DNA of 64,000 bases, taken from assembly GCA_047967505.1 (NCBI GenBank), contig CM106538.1, one strand, 5' to 3'. The DNA is from Dipteris shenzhenensis. Taxonomy: Eukaryota > Polypodiophyta > Polypodiopsida > Gleicheniales. Made by a program: the position numbers and the translations under genes. Below are positions 44,677 to 56,554 of this stretch, one piece after another (positions within the stretch are counted from its first letter, which is position 1; the number at the start of each line of letters is the position of its first letter). The notes under the pieces were generated by a model. The model was not told where the DNA came from and made no database searches. It was given only the letters and a program-made list of their open reading frames with translations.

Positions 44677-45120
44677 ATGCTCAGCCGCTCTCCCTCCCCG
44701 CTCAGCCTCTCCACTAGCCGGCTCAGCTCTCTCGCTTAGCCTCCCCCGCTCCAGCCTCCCCGCTATCTCGCTCAGCCTCCCTGCTCTCCCGCTCAGCCTC
44801 TCCTGCTAACCTCCCCGCTCTCCCGCTAGCCTCCCCTCTGCTCTCGCCACCTTCGCTACTTTTTTTTTTAATCCTTCCACACACCCATATATATATATAT
44901 ATATATATATAAAATAAAAAAATGCCTCGCCATCTTAGCCTCTCCTTCTCCACCTCCCAGCTACCTCTCCACCTCAGGCCCTCACCCCGCCTCTCCACCA
45001 CCTCACACTGGATGTGCCTTCCATTATGGGGGGGGAGCCGATGCTCCCGCTCCGGCCGCTCCGGGTTGGACACTAAGACCTACACCCATACCCAAAAAAA
45101 AAAAAAAGAGTCCAAGAGAA
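44137..45120 (+). promoter_or_regulatory. LINE-B2 5' region: pyrimidine-rich iterated sequence
   Basis: Repeats of CTCCGCTAGCCTGCTCTAG-like units (44,180-44,360 and 44,690-44,850), a (CT)n tract (44,624-44,676) and a TATATA run (44,887-44,911). It is positioned before ORF1 like the GC-rich leader of LINE-A, with the same sense-strand pyrimidine bias. Promoter function is inferred. Confidence 0.55.
44624..44676. repeat. (CT)n microsatellite within the LINE-B2 5' region
   Basis: About 26 CT units with one interruption. Confidence 0.95.
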
Positions 45121-45977
45121 ATGGGGGACAAAGCCAAGAAAGACGACAACAACAACAACAACAAAAAGAAGCAAATGACACAACTGAAATTGGAGGATGT
45201 GAACACACGTTACAACCGAGGTGGGCTCAGAGTAGACAGCAAGGCAAAGGCAGGACCCGCCTCAGCTTCTTCAACCCCTATCTCTACCTCAACCTCAACT
45301 CCTGCTACAGTTTCAGTTTCAGTTTCAGGTCCCAGTTTCAGGTCCAGCCTCAGCTCCCTCTATCTCTATCTCTACTTCGACTTCAGTCCCCACTTTAGGC
45401 TCCAGTCTCAGCTCCCTTTACATCTACGATCAGTGACATACTCATGTCCATGGCGCCAGTTGTTGTTCCCTTCCCCTCCTCTCCTGTTACAGCTCTCGCA
45501 CATCTTATGACCCCTACTTCGGAGGTGTCATATACTATTCCGCATTGCGCTTCACTCTCCCCTCTCCCTCTTGGTTAGCCCATGCTCCCACACCCCGTTG
45601 GGACTACCTCATCCATTCCACTGCGATCTCTATTCCTCGCTCAGTCACCGTCTAGTTTTCGGACTCAGTCCCACACTTTCATGCCACAGTCACCACAGTT
45701 TCAGCATGGACATGGGTGGGCCGATACACTAGAGGCCCGTGAGACCTTGCTCATGGAGATACATAGTTTTCGCAAGCATGAGATGGAGCTGACTCGCTTT
45801 GCATGGGAGCAGGCCCGCTTCAACCATGAGCAGAGCCGCATCATACAAGAGCAAGCTAGGGCCATTCGGGAGCAGGCGGGTCTTATTCCGGGACTCAGAC
45901 AGGATATCATGCAGCTCCGACAGGAAGTCACAGCCATACACAATGTCCCAGGGAGTACCCCGGTGGTCGAGGCATAG
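45121..45977 (+). pseudogene. LINE-B2 ORF1: low-complexity N-terminus and coiled coil
   Basis: The first frame (45,121-45,510) is Asn/Lys- then Ser/Thr-rich. A second frame (45,582-45,977, 131 codons) carries a clear coiled coil: ARETLLMEIHSFRKHEMEL, then repeated EQAR/REQA blocks and LRQDIMQLRQEV. Coiled-coil ORF1 proteins are common in LINEs. A stop and shift separate the two frames, and no zinc knuckle was seen. Confidence 0.55.
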
Positions 45978-46499
45978 ATTGTGAGCATGCAATCTGCTAT
46001 TGAGGAGACTTCTAGATGGGTTGACGTTGTGTCATAGAGTTGAAAGTCGTGCTTGAGTGTCATGGAGCTATATGATCAGGGGTTTGCTCTCGGTTAGGAT
46101 CTCTCCCCACCCGCCATGCCCTCTCTATCCTGTGCTCAACCACACCCAGGGTAGTGGCCACGAACGCAATCGCATCTACCATTGGTGTAGCCACAATGCG
46201 TGAAATCCCATGTACTTTGATGTTGAGAGCCTTATTGGCTCTCTACTGCTATTCCATGAGGGTAGCCGAAATGGTTACCCTTGCGGGTTCCCGTTCGGAT
46301 GGTCAATCCTTCGAGATCAACCATCGATCTCTATGGATGAGGACCTCACACCTCTACAGGTTGAGGAGAGGCACTCTTTGCTGCAGCAGTGGATCAGGCC
46401 CGGAAGGAGGGGAAGTGGGTAGTGATACGAGAGGGACAACTTACAAGCCCCTATAGGGCACCTGCCTCCTCCCCTACATAGGGAAGCGGGGTCTCTGAG

Positions 46500-49400
46500 A
46501 CTCAGATATCCAAGACCCTGTCCTGCACCATTTGGAATTGTAATGGTACTTATGGTCAGAACTAGGGAACTTCTCGGAATCCTATACAGGCCACGGCATA
46601 ATCTTTTATACAAAGACACATCAGAGTCCAGAGCGCCCTCTTCCAATAGTCAACGGGTATACATGGGAGTCTACCTACAGAGATGAGACAAGGGGTACAG
46701 GAGGAGTTCGAGGTTCAAGTGGAGTTGCAATTCTTTTCGAATCCACACTTCAGGGGACCATTTTAGTAGAGCAGAGAGATACACATTCTAGATTTCTTTG
46801 GATCCGGATTCAACACATGGACAGCCGGGCCTGTTTGTCATAGTTTTCTACTTCCCCCTGAGACCTCCCACTTTGCCAGAGATATCCGAGGTGATGATGA
46901 GACATCCCCATTTGCTGCCCTTTATCAGTCCATCATTGACTTCTCTAGCTACAGAGAAGTCCTTCTAGAAGGGGACTTCAACACGAGGACAAGGGCCCAT
47001 CAGGTACTTCTTCTTGACTTCAGAGATGATTCCACTCTACTGCGAGATATTGACCTTGAGGAGGCAGGTATGCTATGGGTTTCGGCTGATAGGTGAGGTC
47101 CATTCTCATCTTATGGGCAGGCCCTATTAAACCTCGGCAAGATACATGATCTCATTATCTATAATGGTCTTGACACATGGCCCGTTTCAGGTGGTTTCAC
47201 ATGCTTTCCACATGGAGGGGGCTCCAATGTTGATTACATCATGGGATCCCCTGTCTTCACGTCTCGCATTACTGACTTCACTGTAGCACCTCTCCCCCCA
47301 AGGGCTGATCATACATACCTTTTCTTTAGCATCTTCACCTCCCTTTGCATGGCACCTTCCACCCCACTCAGTGCTTACTCCACCTACCATGATATACACT
47401 TTGATTGGGATCACCCACCTTCTTACTCTGGCCGTCTGTACATACTTCTTGCTTATATTGACTTCATACCCTTTTTAGAGGATCGTGCTGCCCTTGTCAC
47501 CCTCTCACTACACGAGGCTACCATTCACGCTTTCCCCTACACCACCTGCTCCACCCACCCACCACCCCCTAGAACCGTACCCTGTAATAGTTGGTATGAT
47601 GATGAGTGTAAGGCTTTACACTGTCAACTTAGATTTGAAACCAAAATCAGTCTTCCGAGCACACCAGAAACGCTACGTGAATACTGTAGACTAGTACGGA
47701 GGAAGAAACTAGACTTCGATCGTCAGAACGAGGAGGAGCTACTGAACATTTTGTTTAGTAACAACTCTAAGGACTTCTGGCAGAGATTTCTACAAGGACG
47801 GTCCCCTCAGCCACTCACTGACACTCAGATCTGTTTTGATTATGCACGCACACTTTATGACATCCCAAATCAGCCAGCCCCTAACCTCTCACACATGCCT
47901 CGTCCCACATCTGGCACCCTCTTCACTAGAGGAGGGGTAAAGGATGCCGTAATGAAACTTCATAATGGCCGAGCGAAGGATCATGAGGGCTATGCACTGA
48001 GTTCATTGCATATGGGATTAACCTCCTAGCCCCAATCTTAGCAAAGCTTTTTAATGAAGCTGTTTGTTTGGGATTTCCACACACTTGGACCATTAACACT
48101 ATCTCACCCATCCACAAGGCAGGGGATCCCATGAGCCCAGAGAACTACATGACCATTATGATTGCAGATGTCATGTCCAAGATTTATGCATCAGTACTTG
48201 ACTCTGAGGTTAGCAGACTTGCAGAGTGTCGAGGACTTAGAGCAGCAGGACAGGCCGGAGTCCGGCGTGATCATGGAACCATGGACCACATCTTCACGCT
48301 CAGATGTATCATCGAGGAGGCGAGGTCATGGAAGCAGAGGGTTTATTGTTGCTTTGTGGATTTCTGCAAGGCATTTGACACGGTTTTGAGAGCCCGCCTC
48401 ATACACGGCGCCTACAGGACTTGGGCTATGATCAAGAGATCATTTGGGCTGTCATGGCACTTTACGATAGAGTTTCTGGCAGAGTTTGGGCAAGATCCGG
48501 GTGGACAGACGAGATCATGAGCACCATCGGGGTCAAACAAGGGTATCCTTTGTCGCCTACCTTGTTTGGCCTCTACATTGACAAGCTTGAGACAGTGATG
48601 CAGACATAGGGAGGTGTAGGTTGCTCTCTTGCGGGCACGTTGATCCAGATTCTGCTCTATGCAGATGACGTGGCTCTCTTGTCTCCCTTAGTAGAGGGGC
48701 TTCAGAGACACCTAAATGCACTACAGTCCTTTTGTGAGTCTCATGATTTGAAGGTCAACCTAGGTAAAACCAAGGTCATGATCTTCAATACATCTCAAGC
48801 CATCATGTGTCAGGAGCAGTTCACATTTGCGGGGTCATCTGTTGAGATAGTTTCATCATACACTTATCTTGGGGTTATCTTCTTCGGACCCAGCTGAGAC
48901 CCGCGATGCAGACACGCTTGAGTAGAGGGTATGCCTCATTGGCCAGACTAGAGAGGCAGTGCTTTCGCTCGCACTTTGAGGATCCACACACCAAGAGGTT
49001 GCTTTTTGACTCCTTAATTTGCCCAGCAGGGATGTACGGCAGCCCTTGTTGGGGACCAAACTTGTCGGATACAGAGTGGGCCCATGTGGAGCGGCTACAG
49101 GTTCTCATGTTATCATGGATGATTCGTGGTAAGTCACATATGATTCGTGGTAAGTCATCCATTCCTCACCAGATCATTCAGGCTGAGTTTGGGTCACCCC
49201 CTTTACAGCTAGATGCTACATTTCAGGTCATCATATATCTAACTAAGTTAGGGAATATGGGGATTATACCTCGGGGTGTAGCAAGCTACCATGGATAGCT
49301 CTATCCTCTTCTATGGCACTTCCAGCAGGAGGAGACCAAAGGTGCTAGTATGCACGTACAGAGAGATGGTTTGAGCGATTGGGACTCCACATGGATAGAC

Positions 49401-50059
49401 TACCTCCCTTCCAGTACAGCATGGATGCTCCGTTTTCTCCCCTCTTATCACACGAGGTCAACCAGGTTATCCGTGAGGATCTACTACAGCTACACACATT
49501 TTGGACCCGGTTGGGACCGAGTGAACTCCTAGTGAAGCTTAGCTTCTACAGAGATCACTTCTTACATATCACAGCGGAGGGTTTCATTGACCCACCAAGA
49601 TACACACAAATTCTCCTATCCCACTCGTTGAGGATCTCTCTTGGGCAGTTCCGGATCTCTTCACACAGACTTCGCATCGAGAGCGGTAGAGCAGAGCGAC
49701 TACCCAGGGAGAGGCACATATGCACATTGTGTGACATGCAGGAAGTTGAGACAGAGGAGCATTTCATCTTCAGGTGTCCTGTATACTATGAGATCCGAGG
49801 GCATTTCCACTGCCTCTTCAGGGATAGTTATAGGATTTTGGCCTGTTTCCTCTCCTACCCTGACCAGCGTTGTTTGGTAGGTTTCATTCATGAGGCACTT
49901 AGACACCATGAGAGGATACTTCGAGCACAGAGACAGGAGCGGACTTCTTCCTCGGCTGATCCCTCTCAGACCTCTATCACGGAGTTCTTTCAGCTAGATC
50001 ACATGGACCCCCACGAGACGAGGCCTCGCCATGACCGTGACCTGGAGCCTGTGACTTGA
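46500..50059 (+). pseudogene. LINE-B2 ORF2: endonuclease, RT and zinc segment (broken)
   Basis: The endonuclease starts near TIWNCNG (46,527), then EGDFNTRTR (46,970), NVDYIMGSP (47,230) and RADHTYL (47,300). The longest frame (47,241-48,029) spans the linker (WYDDECKAL, then KDFWQRFLQGR). RT: SPIHKAGD, CCFVDFCKAFDTV (motif A, about 48,350), GVKQGYPLSPTLFGLYID (motif B, 48,526) and ILLYADDVALL (motif C, 48,650). The C-terminal CTLCDMQEVETEEHFIFRC (about 49,719) is a C-x2-C-x8-H-x4-C-like segment. There are at least three frameshifts and several stops, so the protein is not producible as one chain. Confidence 0.88.
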
Positions 50060-50482
50060 CAGCTCAGACAAAGGGTCGACACACAGATCACACTTGGGGA
50101 CATCCCCTACTTTAGAGTCGGAGCTCGACCGACGAGGGTCACAGTAGCCCTAGTCAGACGCAGAGCTATGACCAGGAGATGTGCTAGGACCGCACCTATG
50201 AGTGGCTGACAGCACTCGATTGTCGACTTCATGCCTCCACTACCTCATCCATCCTGATATCTTGCTGCTACCGATGATGATGATATTGATGACAATGCTG
50301 AGACTGATATATAGTTGACCATCGACATGACTATGTAGTACTTAGGACTTAGTACTGCCATTCTCCATTTTTGTATTTTGCATTGGTATGGACGCTCGTT
50401 TAGTAACTCCACTACCACAACTTGTTGTATCAGGATTTTCCCAATCTCATAGACCCATGAGTCTTTCGAAGACTTTAATAAA

Positions 50483-50512
50483 CTTTCTTTCTTTCTTTCT
50501 TTCTTTGTTTCT
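50483..50512. repeat. (CTTT)n tail of copy (ii)
   Basis: TTTAATAAA followed by about seven CTTT units marks the 3' end; host leader sequence resumes at about 50,513. Confidence 0.85.
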
Positions 50513-50851
50513 CCAAGGAACGGCATAAACCCATGCTTCTGACTAGTCGCTTAGCTTTCTAGCTGCAAGGCCCCACGAACGTTTGCACTTCGTCTGGTCA
50601 TCGTCCTCCTGCATATAGCCTTCGTCAATGCTCCTTTCTCCACATATAGCCTTCGTCGGTGCACACAATGGTAGATGGTTGCCCAACATCAAAACTAGTG
50701 CTTGAGAACCAAAACACGTAGCCTACTGTTAGCAAATTTTGCAAGCAGCCAAAATAGAGCATCGACGAGTCCAATGATCTTCTGATCACCCAACTACATG
50801 TCCTAAAACCTTTCTTGGATCGTCACCACCTGAGAAGATGGCAAATCCCAA
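50513..50851 (-). pseudogene. gypsy-2 leader relic, proximal part
   Basis: Non-coding. Its right end, CTTGGATCGTCACC...GCTCTGATACCA, parallels CTTGGATCGTCACG...GGCTCTGATACCA of the gypsy-1 leader at 16,040-16,089. Confidence 0.75.
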
Positions 50852-50863
50852 GCTCTGATACCA
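50852..50863 (-). other. gypsy-2 primer binding site
   Basis: In sense TGGTATCAGAGC, complementary to the initiator-Met tRNA 3' end, one base from the LTR boundary at 50,865. Confidence 0.85.
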
Positions 50864-50864
50864 G

Positions 50865-50890
50865 TTGAAACCTTTTCAATTTCTTGCAAA

Positions 50891-50936
<46 letters not shown>
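50865..50936 (-). repeat. gypsy-2 LTR, first segment ending in (CT)n
   Basis: TTGAAACC matches the TAAAACC edge of the gypsy-1 LTR. It runs into (CT)n at 50,893-50,936. The gypsy-1 LTR has a CT-rich stretch in the same position (CTCTCCCTCACTCCCTCTCTC). The LTR resumes at 56,494-57,402 after two LINE copies. Confidence 0.75.
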
Positions 50937-50938
<2 letters not shown>

Positions 50939-51039
50939 AATACACGGATAGACTAATGAGACAAGGAAAGCTGCCCCAAACACAAGATGGGGATCAAAAT
51001 GTGAAATAGGGGCTCGTAACCCATGGGACACACAAATGC

Positions 51040-52742
51040 TTACAAGTCATTTTTTGGAATTGTAGGGGCTTCCCTTGGCATAAAGGGATAAGCATAAATG
51101 CCTTCATTCACGATGCAGACATCATCCTTTTAGGAGAAACTTGGGAAAGTGAAACATGCAGGATTCCAAAGATACCGGGATATGTGGTGCACTCAGTATA
51201 CCAACGGTAAGTGGGGAAAAGAGGGCAAGGAGGTGTTGCATGCATGATACAGGAACACATGGCAGAAAAAGTCAGCCTTCATAAAGTGGACAGATACAAA
51301 AGATACATGTGGCTGAAAATAGAACTTGGCAAATGCCCTGTCTTTCTTGCAGGTTGCTACATACCTCACCATGACTCACCCTTTTATAGTAGACACGGAG
51401 TGGACCCTAGTGCTGCATTTGAAGCACTATGTCTTGATGTGGCTGAACTCAGAGAAAAGGGCCAAGTCATAGTGATGGGAGACCTTAACGCAAGAATTGG
51501 TCAACTATAGTTTCAGCCCATTACGCATGATGAAATGGATAAAGAAGCAGTCACAGAAGCAGACATCATGTGGCAGAGAGGATCCGAGGACGACACCATC
51601 AACACACAAGGCAGAGCACTCCGATGCATGATTAATGGGCTACACATGCCAGTCTTGAATGGAATGCAATTATTCCCTAACACCCACAAGATGACATGTC
51701 TCTCAGCCAGTGGAGGACAGAGTGTGCTAGATTATGCCTTGGTACATGTGGATACTATACCCATTATCAAAAGCTTCAACATAGGGATGAAATATCCGGA
51801 ATCGGACCATCCCCCAATATGGATGGATCTTGACATACACCTTGAACATAGGGAGCAGAAATTTTCAGAACATGCAGGAGGTTTCAAAGTAGACCCAGAC
51901 AAACACCAAGTTTATGCAGACACTTTGGATGCAAAGCTGAAAGCAATAACCAACCCCACATGGACAGCCTTGCAGGAAGCAATACTTGCCTCAGCCATGC
52001 AAACATTTGGAGCAGCAACTACAAGAAAAAAGAAACAGGTCAAAGGACTACCACACAAGAAATGGTATGATGAGGAATGCAAACAACTATGCCAAGAGCT
52101 GAAATACATACTGGATGCAGATAGGCATAAACAACTGGAGAAGACATACAATGCCCTCACAAGGAAAAAGAAAAGAAAATATATTTTGGAAAGAGAGAAA
52201 TCTGATTTGGTCACTTTCATCAAAAATCCAAGAAAGTGCTGGAAACAAGTGAAAGGCAGATGGAAACAGGTCCTAGGGGATATATCAGATGCAACCATGC
52301 TTAATTATGTTACCAAGTTGTACAATCATGCACTTGCTACTGAAATGGGGAAGGAGGATCTATCGGTCACATGCACTAGTCCTTTCACCTTTGAAGACAT
52401 TGAAGTTGGACTAAAGAAGATGGCTGATGGCAAAGCATCAGATCACGTGAAGATACAGGCAGAATTTGTGAAATGGAAAGGAGACCAAGCAAGAACATGG
52501 CTCTCACACATCCTAACACATGCTCTACACCATGGTTTCCCTCAGGAATGGCAAGAAAATTGGGTCCAGCATTTACACAAAGGTGGAGACAAAAATTCAG
52601 TCACAAATTACAGAACTATAATGGTCAGCTCTACATTGGCCAAGCTCTTCAGTACAGTGCTTGAAATGAAAATCAGCTCATGGGCAGAAGAGGCACAGAA
52701 AAGAGCCACCGGACAGGCAGACTTTCGCAAGGAGCACAATCC
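51040..52742 (+). pseudogene. LINE-B1 (iii) ORF2 5' portion: endonuclease and RT N-terminus
   Basis: Largely one frame, with a TAA before VGKRGQGGVACM and a TAG at 51,508. Endonuclease landmarks: FWNCRG, ILLGETWE, VMGDLNARIG (51,475), VLDYALVHVD and ESDHPPIWMD (51,800). Linker: KKWYDEECKQL. RT entry: LHKGGDKNSVTNYRTIMVSS and ATGQADFRKEH, where homology stops. Motif A is missing because the sequence then changes abruptly. Confidence 0.9.
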
Positions 52743-53305
52743 TCCGTGTAGCTCGATGATGACAAAGATGATGAAGATCTGGAGCTGCCCTAGAGGTAGG
52801 AGAGGATGGCAGCAGATGAAGAGGAGAAATGTGGAAGCTTGTCAGGCAGCAGTCAGGAGCAGATCTGGAGCAACAGCAGCTGGAGGTTCAGGGCTAGATC
52901 TGAAGGAGAGGAATAGAGAGATAGAGGAGTTGGGGTAGAACTGGAGCAGAGGAGTAGATCTAGAGCAGGAGGGGCTGCAGCAAAGGATGGAGAAGGTGAG
53001 GAGCAGCTACAGGTCTAGTCCACTGAGAGTGAGGGGGTAGGGAGTCTTTTATAGGCCTGACCTAGGAGGTCGGCCAACTGGTCGGTGGACTGGCCAGCTG
53101 GTTGACCAGCTGGTCAGTGGGCTGATCAGTTGGTCGGCCAGCTGATCGGCCAGGTCTGGGTTGGCTAGACCAACTGATCAGTTGGTCGGCCAGCTGATCG
53201 GCCAGGTCTGGGTTGGCTAGACCAACTGGTCGACCTGATTCTGGCCGACAGCATGGCTATGCTGGCTGCTGGTTTGTTTGCCCCTAAATTGGGGATTGTA
53301 GTTGC
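52743..53305. other. Foreign segment replacing the RT motif A region
   Basis: Begins purine-rich with GGAGCAG-type words, then TTTTATAGGCC and a dyad-rich tract. It contains a perfect 52-bp tandem duplication (53,124-53,175 and 53,176-53,227) and perfect palindromes such as CCAACTGATCAGTTGG (53,170-53,185). About 70 RT residues are absent, so this is insertion plus deletion or a rearrangement. Origin unknown. Confidence 0.7.
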
Positions 53306-54774
53306 TTAACAGGAGTCCCTTTGGCCTTAAGGTAAGGCATCTCTCGCATCTATGAAAAGGTATTATGCCGACTCAAACAAACACAAGGTATGTCTGATGT
53401 ATTTGAGAGCAATATGAGAGTGAAGCAAGGCTGCCCTCTATCACCTACCTTGTTCGGAATATGCATTGACCAACTGGAGGAGCTCATCAATGAATTTGCA
53501 GTAGAGAAAGGGTTGCAAGGACTGCAATTGGGGCTTTGGATAGTGCTATTGTTGTTATATGCAGATGATGTCATTCTTTTTGCATATGATCCGGAATCTA
53601 TGCACAAACTTTTACAAGTGCTTAAGGCTTTTTGTAGGGAAAGTGGGCTGCAAGTAAATGCGAAAAAACAAAGATGATGGCAGTCTGTACCAATCAGCCA
53701 GAACATCCCCCTGAGATCACCTTTGATGGACAGATCATTGAGTATGTCAGCACCTTCAAGTACTTAGGGGTTGATATCCCAGCAAATCACAAATGGTGGC
53801 AATGTATACATAGAAGGATGGACACTGGTTGGGGGAAGTACTACCAGCTTGAGAATGATTGTAGGCACACCGACACTAGGAACTGGAAAATTCGAAATGT
53901 ATTGTTTGATGCATATGTAGTACAGACAGTATTATATGGAGTGGAAGTATGGGGAGGCAGCATTTCAGCCTCTACATGGAATGATATTAAGAAAATGCAA
54001 AAAGCTTTCTTAAGGAGACACCTTGGTGTCAAACCCACTACTCCATACTCAATACTTCTGCTGGAAATGGGAAGGAGACCGATTGAATTTCATGCATTGA
54101 TCAGAGTTATGCAATACCTAATAGAGGTGCAGCAAATGCAACCTGATAGGCTGTCTCATAAAGCATGGAATGCTAGCACAAAGCTTCAAAAGAACTACAA
54201 AAGTAAGGTCATCTACACAGGATGGGCAATCGACATAAGAAAATGGTTCAGCAAATGGAAAGTGGAAGCATATTTGACCATGCCGCCTAAAAAGGTCAAC
54301 ATGCAAGGGTTTCAACTATCTTTACTGAGCACTTTGCAGGATCACTGGTTGACAAGTGAAAAGAGGGTAAAGCTGGAATACTACCAAGACAACATAAATC
54401 CCACATGTTGGTCTACATACATGTCCATAGAGACTCATGCTCAGTCTTATATTAGCACACCTATCCCCCTTCTATATCGTAGAAACATCGCCAAGTTCCA
54501 TACCAGATCTCATACATTTGCCATTGAGCAGGGAGCTTGGATACACCAACCCAGACATGCTAGAGTCTGTACCCTTTGTGACATGCAGACAGTTGAGACG
54601 GAGGCACATGTAGCTCTACAATGCCCCCGATATGCACATATCAAGGAGGACTACCAACAGATACTGGGGAACTCTGCTCAGTTGACATCAATTCTCTTCA
54701 CTGCCTCTTTGGCAGCATTGGGATCTTTTGTCACTCGTCTTTTAACCTGTAGTCAGGAACTCATAGACTCCTGA
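53305..54774 (+). pseudogene. LINE-B1 (iii) ORF2 3' portion: RT motifs B-C, thumb, zinc segment
   Basis: Resumes at GISRIYEKVLCRLKQT, then RVKQGCPLSPTLFGICIDQL (motif B, 53,408) and LLLYADDVILFA (motif C, 53,550). There is a frameshift at about 53,670. The second frame (53,674-54,774, 366 codons) carries YVSTFKYLGVDIP, GWGKYYQLE, an FLRRHLGVKP block and the C-terminal CTLCDMQTVETEAHVALQC. It ends with CSQELIDS and TGA. It is the best-preserved LINE-B C-terminus in the window. Confidence 0.9.
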
Positions 54775-54863
54775 GCCCTCTCCTTGAGAAGACTCTTTTT
54801 ACATTGTATCGAGACGGGTTCCATGGGTCATTTTTTGGCCCCTCGAGGATGCTAATAAATTCT

Positions 54864-54866
<3 letters not shown>

Positions 54867-54920
<54 letters not shown>

Positions 54921-54922
54921 TG
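54867..54922. repeat. (CT)n(GT)n microsatellite between copies (iii) and (iv)
   Basis: About 18 CT units (54,867-54,902) then about 10 GT units. 3' tail of copy (iii), directly followed by the truncated start of copy (iv). Confidence 0.95.
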
Positions 54923-56491
54923 CAGTGTTTCCAGGTGCACTTCCAAGATCCACCGACGAAGGGCTGGCTTTTCGACACACTAGTGCAGCCCACTATCATG
55001 TATGCAGCACCTTTCTGGGGGTGCGATCTTCCGAGGACAGATTGGAGGAGCTTCAAGTGGCTACAAGTGACGATGGGATCCATCCGATGTAAGCCCTCAG
55101 TTCCACATGAGATAGTACAGGCAGAGTTCGCCATGACACCTCTCCAGGTTGATGCCATCTTTCAGACAGTGACTTTCATTCAGAGTCTGGTACTTACCCC
55201 ATTGGAGACTTCCGAGGTTGGCCCTAGAGTCATCCAGATGACTCGCAGAGAGCGGGGCAGACACATGGTATGCACGCATATCCACATGGCTTGCTAGGTA
55301 TGGTATCCAGATGGACTCGCTTCCCCCCTTTCAGTACAGCATGGATGAACCTCCTGAATCATCCCGCGAGATGAGATCAACCATATCATACGATTAGACC
55401 TCCTCCAGCTTCACACATCCCGGACTTGGGGGGAGGACCAAGAGCTCCCCACCAAGACCAAGTTTTATCGCGACCACTTCTTGAGAGTATTAGAAGAGGG
55501 ATTCATTATCAGACCACAATATCTCGAGGATAGAGGAGTCTCCCATGCACTGAGGATTGCCATTGGTTGGATGCGGGTTTCGTCCCACCAGCTGAGGATC
55601 GAGGCAAGGAGAGCAGCAGGTATACCTAGAGAGAAACAGGTCTGCACACTATGTATGCGCTGGGTGCAGTTGAGACAAAGGAGCATTTTCTTTGTGTTTG
55701 TCCAACCTACTACGAGATTCGAGGATGCTACCACTGTCTCTACCTAGAGGAAAGTAGCTTCGGTCCTTTGTCACAACTGATCCATTCCCATGACTAGGTC
55801 TGTATTGGGCTTTATCTAATGGAGATGCGGCGATACAAGGAGATGCTTCTATGACAGATCAAAGAACAGCGGGGGATGGTCAGACCACTACAGGACATAG
55901 AGTGTGACTGGGCACAGCGACTTGTCACAAACTTCTATACATTTGAGTCAACCCTCGAAAATAGGGGAGTGGAGGAGGAGGAGCTAGCCGACATGAGAGC
56001 AGCTTGGATGAGCAACCGGTACAATACCATCAAGAGGGGACACAGAGGCCACATGTGCGACAAAGAGCCCACAGGATACACTCTTTTGAGGTCCGACCTA
56101 TCACAGCTTTCCTCAGGGGAGACTGACAGAGACGAGGGATCACTCTAGACGTAGCCCAGATAGTCCAGAGAGCGAGGAGACCGCATCCCCCACCGCAGCG
56201 TGAGACAACTCGACAGACGCAAATATGAGACATCTTCGCAACCCACCAGAGAGCCATCACTGTACCAAGCTTCAGTTTTGTCCTAGCACTTGGATAGATT
56301 GATTGATTGATATGGCCCACTCTGCAGTTGTTGTTGTAGTTGACTTTTTTTTTCTATATGATTATGATTCTTTTAGCATAGATTAATACTCAGTAAGGGT
56401 CCTAGCATATCCTTTGCTTCAGCCCACTGAGGCTTGTATGAGTTCACTTTTCCGTGTACTTTGGCCCATAGGCCCGTGAGGTCTCCCATGG

Positions 56492-56493
<2 letters not shown>
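54923..56493 (+). mobile_element. LINE-B2 copy (iv), 5'-truncated
   Basis: Homologous to 48,955-50,480 of copy (ii): QCFQVHFQDPPTKGWLFDTL against QCFRSHFEDPHTKRLLFDSL, then VPHEIVQAEFAMTPLQVDAI. Its zinc segment (CTLC...VETKEHFLCVC) needs a frameshift. The 3' end GGCCCATAGGCCCGTGAG matches ATAGACCCATGAG near the end of copy (ii), and (CT)n follows. Confidence 0.88.

Positions 56494-56554
<61 letters not shown>

Larger units (their letters stand above)
44137..50512 (+). mobile_element. LINE-B2 copy (ii), near full length but decayed
   Basis: About 6.4 kb: a pyrimidine-rich iterated 5' region (44,137-45,120), ORF1-like frames, endonuclease, RT, a C-terminal zinc segment and a 3' end with (CTTT)n (50,483-50,512). 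Lesions are frequent. It is not closely related to LINE-A: the endonuclease has GDFNTRTR rather than GGDFNN, and the tail is a microsatellite rather than poly(A). The clade was not determined. Confidence 0.88.
50937..54866 (+). mobile_element. LINE-B1 copy (iii), with an internal replacement
   Basis: Lies between (CT)n at 50,893-50,936 and (CT)n at 54,867-54,902. It has a short 5' region, endonuclease, RT, a zinc segment and a 3' end AATAAATTCTACTTCTCT. The RT core is replaced by unrelated sequence at 52,743-53,305. It is inserted in the CT tract of the gypsy-2 LTR. Confidence 0.9.

Noticed and set aside
54904-55297. Cys/Val-rich ORF starting in the GT repeat
   Set aside because: The start is microsatellite sequence; the real homology begins at the LINE-B2 fragment at 54,923 in the same or shifted frames.
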